In this document: positions 1 through 11,955 of the stretch, piece after piece
Layout of the letters: each line of letters begins with the position of its first letter
Numbering within the stretch: position 1 is the first letter of the stretch
Assembly (NCBI RefSeq): GCF_048773025.1
Contig: NC_133541.1
Coordinates: 16,255,412-16,319,411, forward strand
Length of the DNA: 64,000 bases
Origin: Camelus bactrianus
Taxonomy: Eukaryota > Chordata > Mammalia > Artiodactyla > Camelidae
Reading direction: 5' to 3'
Made by a program: the position numbers and the translations under genes
Notes under the pieces: model-generated
Seen by the model: the letters and a program-made list of their open reading frames with translations, nothing else
Told to the model about the DNA's origin: nothing
The model's database searches: none

Positions 1-461
1 ACTCCCTGGTATTTTACAAAGAACCCCAACGGCTGAAACTTTTCATTTATTCTATGGCAGAATCACTAAAGACTACTCCTAAGTTTTTTTTCTTACTTTC
101 CTTCCAACACTCTTTAGACAAATTCAATATAAACAAGTCTTTTCAGAACCAAGAATCACCAATCCAGATGTTGTCAAACTGAACATGTCAACCTCCAGGG
201 AAAAGAGGGAACGGCATGAAAAATAAACATCTGAATATTCCTTCACAAATAATAGTAACAGTAATAATGATAATAACAATGTCAACTAATATAAAAATGT
301 ACCCAAAGCAAAACTGATGACAGTGTGTTCATCTGAGATAAGAACTGAATTCACTTTACACACAGATTCCTTTATTTCATTAAGTGTCCTAAAACAGAGT
401 AAATTTATTAAGTAGCATTAAGTTTGAAGTTGACTTCTTGGATTAAAACTAATTTAGAATT
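1..461. other. Unique AT-rich DNA
   Basis: No open frame of note and no repeat that I recognise. AT-rich, with a short AAT-rich patch near 250-280. Nothing supports a gene. Confidence 0.5.
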
Positions 462-595
462 TTTTTTGAACATGGAACACTAGCCATGTAACTAGTGTGA
501 CTGAGGAACTTAATTTTTAATTTTGCTTAATTGAATTAATTTCAATTTAAGTAGCTATATGAGGCTTGTGGCTACCTTATTGGACAGTAAAGGTC
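462..595 (+). mobile_element. MER1-group hAT transposon fragment
   Basis: A short DNA-transposon remnant. The segment reads like the terminal part of MER1-type non-autonomous hAT-Charlie elements: a block resembling CTGAGGAACTTAATTTTTAA, an AT-rich stretch, then a terminal GGCTACCTTATTGGACAG. The fuller element at 17712-18181 carries the reverse-complement CTCAGTTGCACTA block and a related GGACAGTGTAG end. It is non-coding and its target-site duplication is not visible. The family name comes from memory of the consensus; a sister MER family is possible. Confidence 0.45.
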
Positions 596-1985
596 AAATG
601 TCTCCCTTTGTAGTATCGTTAATTGTATAGATAAGTGTCAGTGTATACACAGGGCTTATCCTCACCCTCCTTCTTAGCTTTTCTGAATTTCCTTTGTCTC
701 AGTTTTTCTGCCCTTATAATCCAACACAATCCTGTTTATGCCTGCTTGATAAAACTCATTTAACCTTTCTCCTTTGCAGTTTCCAAACCTACGCTCTGGG
801 GACAATGACACTTATTGTTAGATCTGCGTTCATTTACCTCATGGGGGATGGTCAGGATTAATCTCAGGCTGTTTAGATGGGACAGGAAATAAACCTGACA
901 ACTGAAAGGAGGAAGCTAAAGGTTTTCCATACTTTCATTACTCTGCTAGACTAACATTACTTAGGAAGTAAAATAAAAAATTGTTTGTAACACATTAGAG
1001 ACTATTAAAGACAAACAGCAATAGTATATCAAAGAGCTCCCCAGTGCTTTGATCTATGTCTGTCCGCGAACATTCTTTATAAACAATCACTCTGGCTTCC
1101 ACTAGAGACGGTGTCTTTCACATCAATTTCCTGAGGCAAAAAATTTGTTAGTTTTTCATCCCATAGACCATAATTTCCTCCTTTATTTTATATCCTTGCT
1201 GGATATAAATTAAAATAATTATTCTTAATGTTTTCCTTTTTTTCCTTTTGAACCAGTCTAGACAGTGTAAGATTACAGTGGAGACACACTACATAAGAAA
1301 GTATTCTGCACTGAGCTCTAGGTCACAGACCTTGTGGTGGAACAAGAAGGCAGGATGGTTGCTTTGCTGTAACATGGAAATTGGCATGGGCTTCTGTTAA
1401 TACATTCCTAAAAGGTTTGTAAAATTGATACATTTTTAATTTATTCAAAAGGTATTACCTAAATATTGACTGTGATTCAATAACGTGATGGTTTCTGGGT
1501 ATAAAACAATGAATAAAATAGGCAAGACCTTACAATTTGATCTTTTGAATCAAACAGTAAACACTTTGAAAGAAACAAATTCACATGGAACAATTATCTT
1601 GAAAACCTTTCTTTCTCTCCTTCTCTCCCTTCCTTCTTTTCTGTTTTCCTTTCTTCCTTTTTTCTTTCACTACGATTATGGAGCTTTTTTTTTTTTTTTA
1701 ACCTCTTTCTTTTTATTGAGATTTCAGCATTACTAGTTTAACATTCTTCATTTTCACTTTGGTTTGTAATAAATAAATATGGTCATCAAAGCTATGCCTA
1801 AAATGAATATTAATTGACATTGTGTAAGGGCTTAACTTCTCTTTCTACAAATAAAGAATATGGGCATCAGTGAATGCACTTGGTGCTCTCTGTTTGTCTG
1901 TGCTTACTCCCTTTATATGGCTCCAACATTTAAGTTTTACTTCAGTTTATGTCACAGATAAGTTACCAATGAGATGCATTAAAGA
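596..1985. other. Unique AT-rich DNA
   Basis: No recognised repeat or gene apart from the pyrimidine tract at 1606-1669. The 83-codon open frame over 1485-1736 runs through that tract, and its Phe/Leu/Ser-rich translation is a compositional artefact. Confidence 0.5.
1606..1669. repeat. Polypyrimidine (CT-rich) tract
   Basis: About 64 bases made almost only of C and T on the plus strand, in CTTTCTTTCTCTCC-like runs. It is low-complexity DNA with no coding meaning. Confidence 0.8.
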
Positions 1986-1999
1986 AACGTTATTCAGAT

Positions 2000-4900
2000 G
2001 GCACATTAGGCCTATATGATTACCAGTCTAAAGAAATAGATTCAGAAATGGGTTAACATACTTGACAAACAGGGTAACCATAAATCAAAAGTATACAATA
2101 GAGTCACAAAAATAAATTAAAAAAAAAAAAAACTCAAGCTAATGTAAAAGAAAAATAACAAAAAGCAAAAGGATAAACAAAAAAAGAAAAAGCAAGGAAC
2201 AAAGAAGAAATACAAAATGAACTGGAAAACAAAGTTTAAAATGGCAACAAACACACATCTATTAATAATTACTGTAATTATCAATGGACTAAATGCTCAT
2301 ATCAAAAGACATAAAGTAACAGAATGGATAATAAAACAAGAGCCTACAATATGCTGCCTGCAAGAGACCCACTTTAGAGTGAAGGATACACATAAATCAA
2401 AAGTAAGAGGATAGAAAAAGTTATTTTATACAAATGGAAATGACAAGAAATTGGGGTAGTAATACTCATGACACACAAAACAGGCTATAAAACAAAGGCC
2501 ATAAAGAAAGATAAAGAAGGACACCATATAAGGATAAAAGGAGAAACACAAGAAGAGGATATTATACTCATTACTATATTTGCACCCAGTACAGAAGCAC
2601 CTAACTATATAAAACAAATACTAACAGACAAAAAGGGAGAAATTAATGGGAACACAATAATAGTAAGATATTTAACACCCCAGTAACATCAATGAACAGA
2701 TCTTCCAGACAGAAAATCAACAAGGCAATGGAGATACTAAATGATACAATAGAACAGTTAGACTTAGTTGATATTTTCAGTACATTATACCTCCCCCAAA
2801 ACAGAATATACATTCTTTTTAAGTGCACATTCTGGAGGATGGACCACATTCTCAGACACAAAAGAAGCCTCAAAAATTTAAGAGAATAGAAATTATTTCA
2901 AGCATCTTTTCTGCCACAATGGCATGAGACTAGAAATCAACCACAGAAAGAAAAACAAGGAAAATAAATGACTGTATGGAGACAAAACAACAAGCTACCA
3001 AAAAAAGGGGAGTCAGCAATGAAATCAAAGAAGAAATTGAGAAAACTGGTAATGAAAACACCACAAAAAAACCTATGGGATGTGTCAAAAGCAGCCCTAC
3101 AAGGGAAGTTCAGAGCGACACAGGCCTTCCTCAAGAAACAAGAACAATCTCAAATAATCAATTTAAACTGCCACCTAAAAGAATTTTTAAAAAGAAGAAC
3201 AAAGAAAACTTAAAGTCAGCAGAAAGAAAGAAATAATAAAGGTCAGGGAGGCAATAAATAAAATTGAGATTTAAAAAAAAAAAGAAAAAAAAGTCATTCA
3301 AACAAAGAGCTGGGTTTTGAAAGAATAAACAAAATCAACAAGCCTCTGGACAGGCTCACCAAGAAGAGAGAGGACATGAATAAACAAAATAAGAAATGAA
3401 AATGGAGAAATTACAACCAACACCACAGAAATACAAAAAAACCATAACAGAATACTATGAACAACTATATGGAAACTAACTGGATAACATAGGAGAAATA
3501 GAAAAGTTTCTAGAAAAAGCAGTCCACCAAAACTAAAACAAGAAATGGATCATTTGAACAGACTGATCATAGCAAGTGAAATAGAATCAGCAATAAAAAA
3601 CTTCTCTGCAAAGAAAAGTCTGGGACCAGGTGGCTTCACTGGGGAATTCCACAAACATACAAAGAACTCATACCTATCGTTCTCAAACTCTTCCAAAAGA
3701 TTGAAGAGGAAGGAATACTCCCGAACTCATTCTATGAAGTAGTAAAGAAACACTGACTTTCAAAATTACATCAAAAACAACAAAATACTTAGGAATAAAC
3801 TTAACCAAGTTGGTGAAAGATTTACACACTGAGAACTGCAAAACAATAATTAAGGAAATTAAAGATTACTTAAAGAAATGGGATGATATCCCATGCTCTT
3901 AGACTGGAAGAATTAATATTGTTAAAATGACCATACTACCCAAAGCAGTCTACAGATTTATTGCAATCCCTGTTAAATTACCCAGGGCACTTTTCACAGA
4001 AATAGAACAAATAGTCCTAAAATTTACATGGAATCACACACACACACAAAAAAACCCCAAATTGCCAAAGCAATACTGAAGAAAAAGAAAGAAGCTGGCA
4101 GAATAACCTTCCCAGATTTTAGACAACAAGCACTACAGAGCTACAGTAATCAAAACAGCATAGTATTGGAACAACAACAGACATGTGGATCAATGGAACA
4201 GAATAGAGAGCCCAGAAATAAACCCACGCACTTACAGTCAATTAACCTTTGACAAATGAGGCAAGTATATACAATGGAGAAAAGACAGTCTCTTCAGCTA
4301 GTGGTGTTGGGAAATTTGGACAGCCACATGGAAATCAATGAGTTAGAACACTCCCTCACACCATTCACAAAAATAAACTCAGAACGGCTTAAAGCCTTAA
4401 ATATAAGAGAGACACTACAAACGTCCTAGAAGAAAACATAGGCAAAACATTTTCTGACATAAATGTTAGCAATGTTCTAAGGCAGTCTACCCAGCCAATA
4501 AAAATAAAAGCAAAAATAAACAAATGGGACCTAATTAAACTTATAAGCTTTTGCATAGCAAAGGAAGCCACAGACGGAACAAAAAGACAACCTACATAAT
4601 GGAAAAAAAAATATTCTCAAATAATAAGACTGGCAATAGCTTAATTTCCAGAATATACAAATAGATCATACAACTTAAAAAACAAACAAAAACAAACCAA
4701 TAACTTAATCCAAAAATAGGCAGAAGACCTAAACAAGCCATTCTCCAATGAAGACATACAAATGGCTAATAGGCACAAGAAAAAATGCTCTATATCACTA
4801 ATTATCAGAGAAATGCAAATCAAAACTACAATGAGGTATCACTTCATACCAGGCAGGATGGCCATCATTCAAGTCCATAAACAATAAATGCTGGAGAGGC

Positions 4901-5640
4901 TGTGGAGAAAAGAGAACCCTCCTACACTGTTAGTGGGAATATAGTTTCATGCAGTCATTATGGAAAACAGTATTGGAGATTCCTCAAAAAACTAAAACTG
5001 GATTTACCCTATGATCCAACAATTCCACTCCTGGAAATATATCTGGGGGGAGCTCTAATTCAAAAAGATACATGCACCCCAGTGCTCATAGCAGCACTAT
5101 TTACAATAGCCCACTCATGGAAACAACCTAAACATTCATCAACAGATGACTGGATGAAGAAATTATTTATATATACACAATGGAATAGTATTCAGCCATA
5201 AAAAGGAATAAAAATGCCATTTGCAGCAACATAGATGTACCTGAAAATCATCATTTTAAATGAAGTAAGCCAGAAGGAGAAAGAAAAATACCATATGATA
5301 TCACTTATCTGTGGAGTACAAAAGAAAAAAAAAAGACAAATGAACTTATCTACAAAACAGAAACAGGCTCACAGACATAGAAAACAGACTGATGGTTACC
5401 ATGGTGGAAAGAGATTGGTATGGCATAAACTGGGAGTTCAAGTTTTGCAGATACTCACTATTGTACATAAAATAGATAAACTTGCTGTTTCTACTGTACA
5501 GCACAGGGAACTATATTCAATATCTTATAGTAACCTATAATGAAAATGAATATATATATATATATACATATGTGACTGAAACATTATGCTGTACACCAGA
5601 AACTAAGGCAACATTGTAAACTGAATATACTTCAATGAAA
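2000..5640 (+). mobile_element. LINE-1 copy, internally deleted
   Basis: A plus-strand L1 spanning the end of the inter-ORF region, ORF2 and the 3' UTR. ORF2 begins near 2240. The endonuclease start is clear: INGLNA-HIKRHK and then CCLQETHF near 2356, so the catalytic-type Asn and Glu positions are kept. Endonuclease continues to about 2950 in changing frames. The text then jumps near 3740-3770 from a fragment resembling PNSFYE to one resembling KYLGINLTK. Compared with the copy at 49300-52255, about 735 bp are missing, which removes most of the reverse-transcriptase fingers and palm, including the FADD motif. ORF2 C-terminal text follows to about 5310, then a 3' UTR containing GGGAACTATATTCAATATCT and a tail at about 5635. 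Many stops and frameshifts show an old, dead copy. The 5' boundary is approximate and I saw no target-site duplication. Confidence 0.9.
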
Positions 5641-8214
5641 AAAGATTGTTCATTAGTATAACCCCAAAATCATAAATAGAAATATGTACATTTAGTTAGG
5701 ATTGTGAGTTTAAAGTTGTGATATAATAAATAGAAAGCACTACCTTGTAAAGATGAAAGCTAGAACTCTGTATGTGACATGAATAAAAAAGTTAATATGT
5801 CAATCTATTGGTAACTTTAGATTAGATGATAGGGAAAATATAAACATTAAAGAGAATCATGGAAGTGCACAATACACCTTTAAGAGAGTATTTTGTTTTT
5901 TCATATCAAAAAGTTACCATGTCTCAATTCAGTTACTTCAGGGATGCAGTCTTATGAAAGTTAACAGGTAACTCTGATTTCAAGAAATTGAATGAAGTTG
6001 GGATTTTGGTCCTGTCATGCTAGTTGTCTGTTTCGTTTGTTTTGGGGTGGACTTGATTTTCTTTTAAATCAAATTAATTAAAAATGAGAAAAAGAAAAAA
6101 TGAACAGCCTTTCCCTGACATCCTAAATTAGCACACACATTGTGTCCTTTAGATGTTATTTCACATCATTGGTGTCATTGTGCTTAAAATGTCAGACCAT
6201 GTAGAAAAAAGACAAAATCTGGCTCTTTCTAAAGTGGTCAGTTCCCTGAGGATTCAGACATGGAGAAAACTAAGATTCATATTAAAAAATACAATTGGAA
6301 AGGAGGATTCAGACATTACAAAATTGTTCTGAACTTTTTTAATGAGGAACTTAGCTATTGTTAAGGATGTGAGGACTCAGAGGAGTCAACTAGTATGAAG
6401 ATTCACAAGTTACCACCTGCCAATATATGAACTTCTCGGTCATGAATTTATTTCTTTAAATTGATGTTTAGCTTGACACCCATTATTTCTTATACCTTAA
6501 GACAGTGAGTGATAAACTTTGTATCTGAGATCACAAACTCTTTGTCCTCCTGCAGAAAGTTTATACATTCCTCAGTTAATTTGTTAGCAGTTAACAACCC
6601 TCTCCTTGAGGGCACAGCCACCCAGGAGGCTGAGGGCAGCCTTGTAAGACCTAAGCACAGATCTAGATAGATGTTATGCTGTTTACCACATATTACCTTC
6701 TTTATCTTTGTTCTTAGCAGTCTCATTAGTTCTGTATTATTTTATTAATTTTATAAATGAGAAAAAATGTGTACAATGTTCAATTAACTCTTGCGAAGCC
6801 ATTAAAAAAAACAGAATTAAATCCAAGTGTATAATTCAATAATTAAGAGGTTGAAGTAACCATGTAGTATGTGTGAAAACAACAGAAAAGTTGTCTCCAC
6901 TTAATTCTTTTACAGTATTCAGAAATACCACCTTAGAATATTCCAGAAAGGCTGTGAATACTATGACTTGGCTGAGCGTCAGCCACGGCTCGTCCAGGCA
7001 AATGGGTCTGCTGATGCATGCCATAATCCACATTTTCGTAGAGTCTATATAAACTGGTTATTATTAAATACTGTTAACTCTGGGGGCATGCCCAGTGATT
7101 TTGTTTTTTTAAAAAAACCTCAATTTTGATGTCTTGATTAAAACTGAAGAAATGTAAAATATAAATCGTCTCTCAAATGGAGGATGAGAGCAACAACTGT
7201 TAGGTTTCTTATACTATATAGATGTTTTTTGGTATTTGTCTTGTATGGTTTTCTCTTTAATATTGCTAGATCTCATAACCACAGAGCTCCCTTACTTACT
7301 GTCTGATAGAAAATGTGCTGCAGACCCATGTGGTGGTAATTTTAAATAGAGTCATCCTAAATAATGACAAATAACGTTAGTTTCTACTGAGAGGCTATTA
7401 TAGTATCAGTATTAAAAAATTTGTATATGGCCACAACAGAACATTATGAACACACCAAAAAGCTGTAATATCTTTCTCTTATTTCAGGTAACACTATAAA
7501 ATTAGCACTTACACACTAAAACAACCACAGACACCAAAGATAAACTCAGCAAAAGTGAGAGTAAATATATTCAGTTTATATTTAATTGGAAATAAAAACA
7601 TGATAAATGGCATATATAAATATGTATTTGGAGAGATGATCTTAATGCAACTTTAAAATTACTTATATGCCTGCATGTTGGTATGAAGAAATAATTCAGG
7701 CTATAGTCATTAAAGATTATAGAATAAAAATGTTAAAGGTGGATCATTAATAGTATTGACAAATATGAGAAAATCAACATTAAGTTATTTCTGACCACTG
7801 AAAAATTAGTATGAAGGAAAGGTAGAGAGAAAAAGAGGGAGGGAGCCAGTCAGCCCTAGGTGGTGACGCCAATCACTGAAGCAAAATTGGCCTTCTGGAT
7901 GGATACTGAAAAAAACATGGTAACACGATGGTGCAGCTGCAAAATGTTCTGATATCTGAATTCCATAAAATATCTCAAGTGTTTTATTGTTTTCTTTCTG
8001 TGAAAGATGGACTGTGGCTTCTAATGACTGATGGCTGAAGTCACAAAGTGGATATCTTTGCAAAATGAGGAAAGAAAGAACACGAAGGAAATAGCTGGAT
8101 CTAAAATGCAGAATCTCTTAAAATATATTTGCCAATTTAATAGCATTTGGATGGATGGATCGAACTGTGTTAGAAATTAATCTCTGAACTCACTTTTGCA
8201 CCAGAGATAAGTAC
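5641..8214. other. Unique DNA, no gene seen
   Basis: Mostly AT-rich unique sequence. Short open frames at 6490-6726 (minus), 6836-7033 (minus) and 7806-8063 (minus) show no recognisable domain, lack a convincing start context, and sit in DNA of non-coding composition. The patch near 6590-6660 and the one near 6950-7020 are somewhat richer in GC, but I cannot assign them. Confidence 0.45.
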
Positions 8215-8480
8215 TGAGGCTCTGAAGTATGGTAAATCTGGGTTCAAGTTCATTTCAAAGAATCTAAACCTATGAGACTTTGAGGAGGTATTTAAGCATC
8301 CTAGACTTCACTTTTCCTCATGTGTAATAATAATAATAATACATATCTCACTGGACTATTTGATAGATAAATAATATGTTTATTTAAAAACAATTCTTAT
8401 GGTTACTGTGAAAATTAACATGCGTATATGTATACTATTGGCTCACTATCTGGCGCACAGTAAAACCTTAATACATGCCT
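8215..8480 (+). repeat. MIR SINE
   Basis: An ancient tRNA-derived MIR in the sense direction. The order of blocks fits: a TGGGTTCAAGTTC tRNA-like head, a CTTCACTTTTCCTCATGTGTAA core, an AATAATAAT run, and a GGCGCACAGTAAAACCTTAATA end. It is strongly diverged, as expected for a mammal-wide element. The call is by pattern, not by alignment. Confidence 0.55.
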
Positions 8481-8627
8481 ATTTGTGTTCTTCATCGCAG
8501 TGTTAAGCACCTAATTTTATTTAATATTAGTAACTTTATTTAACCAGAGCATAGTAACAACCTTGAAGACAGAAGCTGTGGTTAGCTAATTTTAGGTACT
8601 CAATACATAGTCACTAATCAGTTAGAT

Positions 8628-8724
8628 GTGTATATATATGTGTGTGTGTGTGTGTGTGTATATATGTATGTATGTATATGTGTGTGTGTGTGTATATATG
8701 TGTGTGTGTGTGTGTGTGTGTATA
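8628..8724. repeat. Compound (TG)n/(TATG)n microsatellite
   Basis: Three TG runs separated by TATATG and TATGTATG units, about 97 bp in all. The open frame on the minus strand here (a His-Thr-Tyr repeat) is an artefact. It is likely to vary in length between individuals. Confidence 0.95.
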
Positions 8725-9111
8725 ATTTCTAGTCCTCCACAAACTTCTGGTGCTTGGCACAAATTCATCCATTTTCTAAGATAACAGAAATAAAGTATTT
8801 TTAACAAAACTTAAAACAGAATAAAAAGACATAATGATTTAACTGTAAAAGCCACAGGAGTTATGCTGATTGCCATGTAAATAACAAACTCTGGACAATT
8901 ATTCTACATGAGCCAAGGTAAATTCTCTATGACTGCATGCCAAAAGACCCTGTTAGGGGCTGAACTGGGTGCTTCCAAAATTCATACGGTGAAGCCCTAA
9001 CCACCAGTACCTCAGTGATTATTTAGAAATAGGGCCTTTAAAGAGGAAATTAAGTCAAATTGAGGTAATTAGAATGGGTCCTAACCTAATCTGATCAGTG
9101 TCCTCATAAGA

Positions 9112-9123
9112 AGAGAAAATTTA
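9112..9123. repeat. Target-site duplication, left copy (SINE)
   Basis: AGAGAAAATTTA, repeated exactly at 9259-9270 on the far side of the SINE. Confidence 0.85.
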
Positions 9124-9258
9124 ATGGGGGAGGGTGTAGCTCAAGCGGTAGACCACATGCTTAGCATGCACGAGGTTCTGGACTCAATCCCTGGCATCTC
9201 CTCCAAAAATAAATATGTAAACTTAATTACCTTCCCCTGCCAAAAAAAAAAAAGAGAG
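9124..9258 (+). mobile_element. Vic-1-type tRNA-Ala SINE
   Basis: A camelid-type SINE. The head is tRNA-like: GGGGGAGGGTGTAGCTCAAG (A box region), an anticodon-loop equivalent CTTAGCATG with AGC at 9163-9165 (alanine), and a B-box-like GGTTCTGGACTCAATCC. A short body and an A-rich tail that passes into GAGAGA follow. Perfect 12-bp duplications flank it (9112-9123 and 9259-9270), showing L1-mediated insertion into the MaLR LTR. It is not a working tRNA: the acceptor-stem ends do not pair as in tRNA-Ala, and the 3' half leads straight into SINE body. Confidence 0.88.
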
Positions 9259-9270
9259 AGAGAAAATTTA
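9259..9270. repeat. Target-site duplication, right copy (SINE)
   Basis: AGAGAAAATTTA, identical to 9112-9123. Confidence 0.85.
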
Positions 9271-9774
9271 GACACACAAAGGGACACCAGGGTTATGCAT
9301 GCACGGAGGCGAGACTATATAAGAACAATGAAAGGATGACCATCTATGAGACAAGGAGAGAGGCTGCAGGAAGAAGTAAATCTGTAGACACCTTGGTCTT
9401 GTATTTCCTCCAGAAATGTGAGAAATGTGAGAAAAAAATTATGACATTTAAGACACCCAGTCTGTGGTGTTTTCTTACAGCACAACCCAACCACATGATA
9501 CCAAAAGATCAGAAGAAGAAAGAGGTGGGAACTGGTCCGGTAGAAACGGTATGTTCTGGGAAGATTAGAAATGTACTGATGTGGAAAACATGGGCGTAGT
9601 GGATATAAAAATGGAATGGTCATTAAATCAACCACCTTAAATTGTACCCCTCCTGCCCACATGGCGTTCTCAATCCTCTTCCCTCTGTTATTCCTTTTCC
9701 ATGGCACTGATTGCCTTCCAAAATACTATACAATATATTCATTTTCAACTTCTTTGCTTCCCCATGCCGAATAG

Positions 9775-9890
9775 GTAGGGCCTGGATTTTAGTTTGCTTT
9801 CCTGCCTAATTTCTTTTTCAATGATAGGTACTCAAACCCCAGAATAGTGCCTGGCACTTAGTAGGTCAAAAAGACAATGAATAAATGAGC
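9775..9890 (+). repeat. L2 LINE 3' end
   Basis: The block AGAATAGTGCCTGGCACTTA followed by AGTAGG and a TGAATAAATGA end is the hallmark 3' terminus of L2 (or MIR3) elements. Diverged and non-coding. Confidence 0.55.
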
Positions 9891-10694
9891 AGGTCCAGAG
9901 AGAAGAGACAACTACAGGGGTGGCCCTGAAAGTCAGAAACAATTGAGTGAGCTGGATAGTTTGGAAGAGAACCCTCCTGTTCAACCAAGGTCAAGTCAAT
10001 ACTGACAATCAGAGTGGCTTGCCCCGAAGTACAGCATTGCTCTGCCAAATATTTCTACTGAGTAGCTAGCAGAAAGAAATTTACCCTAACTCTTTCTGAC
10101 CTTCAGAACTTATAAGGGAGTTTGTCTTAGAATAATTAAGAGATAAAACATAGAAAATGAAATTTTTAAAAAATCAATTGAAGCAATTCTTATGTTAATT
10201 TTTGTAAGTCTCTGTATTTTCAAATTGAAAACCAAAGCTCTGCTAAGATGAAATACATATGATGCATGCTCAGTCATTTCCAAAATGTAATCCAGTTAAG
10301 AACACAAAAAATATCAAACAGTTAATTACTAGAGCCTGACCAAAGTAATTAGCCAATTACTAAAGAGCATGGAACTGTTTGCAGGAAATATAAAATTCTA
10401 GAGATTTTCTTATCAGAGAAGCGAGGCAATACATTCTGTGTCATCAGAGAAGTAAGAATTAAGATTTTTCTTTACACTAGCAAAGATGAAGAGGTCCTGG
10501 TACAAAGCTGCGTGGGGAGAATAGATGTGCTATAAATAGTAAATGGACTGAAGGGTCCTTTTTAATAGAAGAAACAGTGGTATAAAATGCTGGAAAGTAA
10601 CTGGCCAATTTATGAAAAACACTGGCTTTCACAAAAATCCTTGCAGACTTTTATTTAAGGAATGCCAATTATGGTAATTCATTTAAGTAATATC
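9891..10694. other. Unique DNA with a homeodomain-core cluster
   Basis: No recognised repeat. Positions 10311-10365 hold TTAATTACTAGAG and, 25 bases on, GTAATTAGCCAATTACTAAAG, a dense set of TAATTA/CAATTA cores in low-CpG unique DNA. It could be a conserved noncoding element, but TAATTA is common by chance in such AT-rich DNA. Confidence 0.3.
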
Positions 10695-11935
10695 ATATGA
10701 TTGACATTATAAGCCTCCTAGAAGAAAACATAGGCAAAACATTATCTGACATAAATATTAGCAATGTTCCCCTAGGGCTGCCTACCCAGGCAACAGAAAT
10801 AAAAGCAAAAATAAATAAATGAGATGTAATTAAAATCATAAGCTTTTGTACAGCAAAGGAAACCATAAGCAAAACAAAATAACAACCTACATAATGGGAG
10901 AAAATATTTGCAAATGATGAGGCTGACAGAGGCTTAATTTCCAGAATATATAAATGGCTCATACAACTTAATAGCAAAGAAACAAACAACCCAATCCCCC
11001 CAAATGGGCAGAAGACCTAAACAAGTCATTCTCCAGTGAAGACATACAAATGGCCAATAGGCACAAGAAAAAATGCTCAATATTGCTGATTATCAGAGAA
11101 ATGCAAATCAAAACTATAATGAGGTATCACTTCACACCAGGCAGGATGGCCATCATTCAAAAGTCCATAAACGATAAATGCTGAAGAGGCTGTGGAGGAA
11201 AGGGAACCCTCCTACACTGCTGGTGGGAATGTAGTTTGGTGCAGTCATTATGGAAAGCAGTATGCAGATTCCTCAAAAATCTAAAAATAGACTTACCCTA
11301 TGATCCAGTAGTCCTACTCTTGAGCATATATCTGGAGGGAACTCTAATTCAAAATGATACTTGCACCCCAATGTTCATAGCAACAGTATTTACAATAACC
11401 AAGACATGGAAGCAACCTAAATGTCCATCGACAGGTGACTGGATAAAGAAGCTGTGATATATTCATACAATGGAATACTACTCAGCCATAAAAAGTAATG
11501 AAATAATGCCACATGCAGCAGCATGGTTGGACCTAGAGATTGTCGTTCTAAGTGAAGTAAGCCAGAAAGAGCAAGAAAAATACCAATGATATCACTTATA
11601 TGTGGAATCTTAAAAAAAAAATACAAATGAAGTTATTTACAAAACAGAAACAGACTTACGGACATAGAAAACAAAATTATCGTTACCAAAGAGGGGAAAG
11701 GTGTGAGAAGGGATAAATTGGGAGTTCAAGATTTGCAGATATTAACTACTATATATAAAATAAATGGACAAGTTTATATCGTATAGCACAGGGAACTATA
11801 TTCAATATCTTGTAGGAACTTATAATAAAAAAGGTTATGAAAATGAATATATGTCTATGTTTACGTATGAATGAAACATTATGCTGTACACCAGAAACTG
11901 ACACATTGTAAACTGACTATACTTGAACTAAAAAC
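10695..11935 (+). mobile_element. LINE-1, 5'-truncated
   Basis: A plus-strand L1 covering only the last third of ORF2 and the 3' UTR, starting where the text resembles LLEENIGKTLSDINISN and matching the copy at about 4410-5640 block by block. ORF2 C-terminal motifs are recognisable (KINKWD near 10810, [13 protein letters not shown] near 11265, [20 protein letters not shown] near 11370, then MEYYSAIK near 11470) but in several frames with stops. The 3' UTR has GGGAACTATATTCAATATCT (11792) and ends in a CAAA-rich tail near 11930-11955. It is dead, with an age similar to the 2-5.6 kb copy. No clear target-site duplication. Confidence 0.9.
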
Positions 11936-11955
11936 AAACAAACAAACAAACAAAA

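Larger units (their letters stand above)
8951..9503 (+). mobile_element. Solo LTR, ERVL-MaLR (MLT1/MST type), split by a SINE
   Basis: A fossil LTR in the plus direction. It begins TGTTAGGGGCTGAA and carries the familiar MaLR blocks: AAATTCATACGGTGAAGCCC, ATAGGGCCTTTAAAGAGG, a TCCTCATAAGAAGAG block, and near the end CCACTCAGTC-like text seen here as CACCCAGTCTGTGGTGTTTT. A Vic-1 SINE interrupts it at 9124-9258. No internal retroviral region is next to it, so it is a solo LTR. It is old (shared widely among placental mammals by family) and non-coding. A copy of the same family lies in the opposite direction at 41324-41698. Confidence 0.7.

Noticed and set aside
8622-8807. His/Thr/Tyr-rich minus-strand frame
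   Set aside because: Translation of the TG/TATG microsatellite.
9315-9707. 130-codon minus-strand frame as a gene
   Set aside because: Half of it lies in the MaLR LTR; there is no domain and no plausible start signal.
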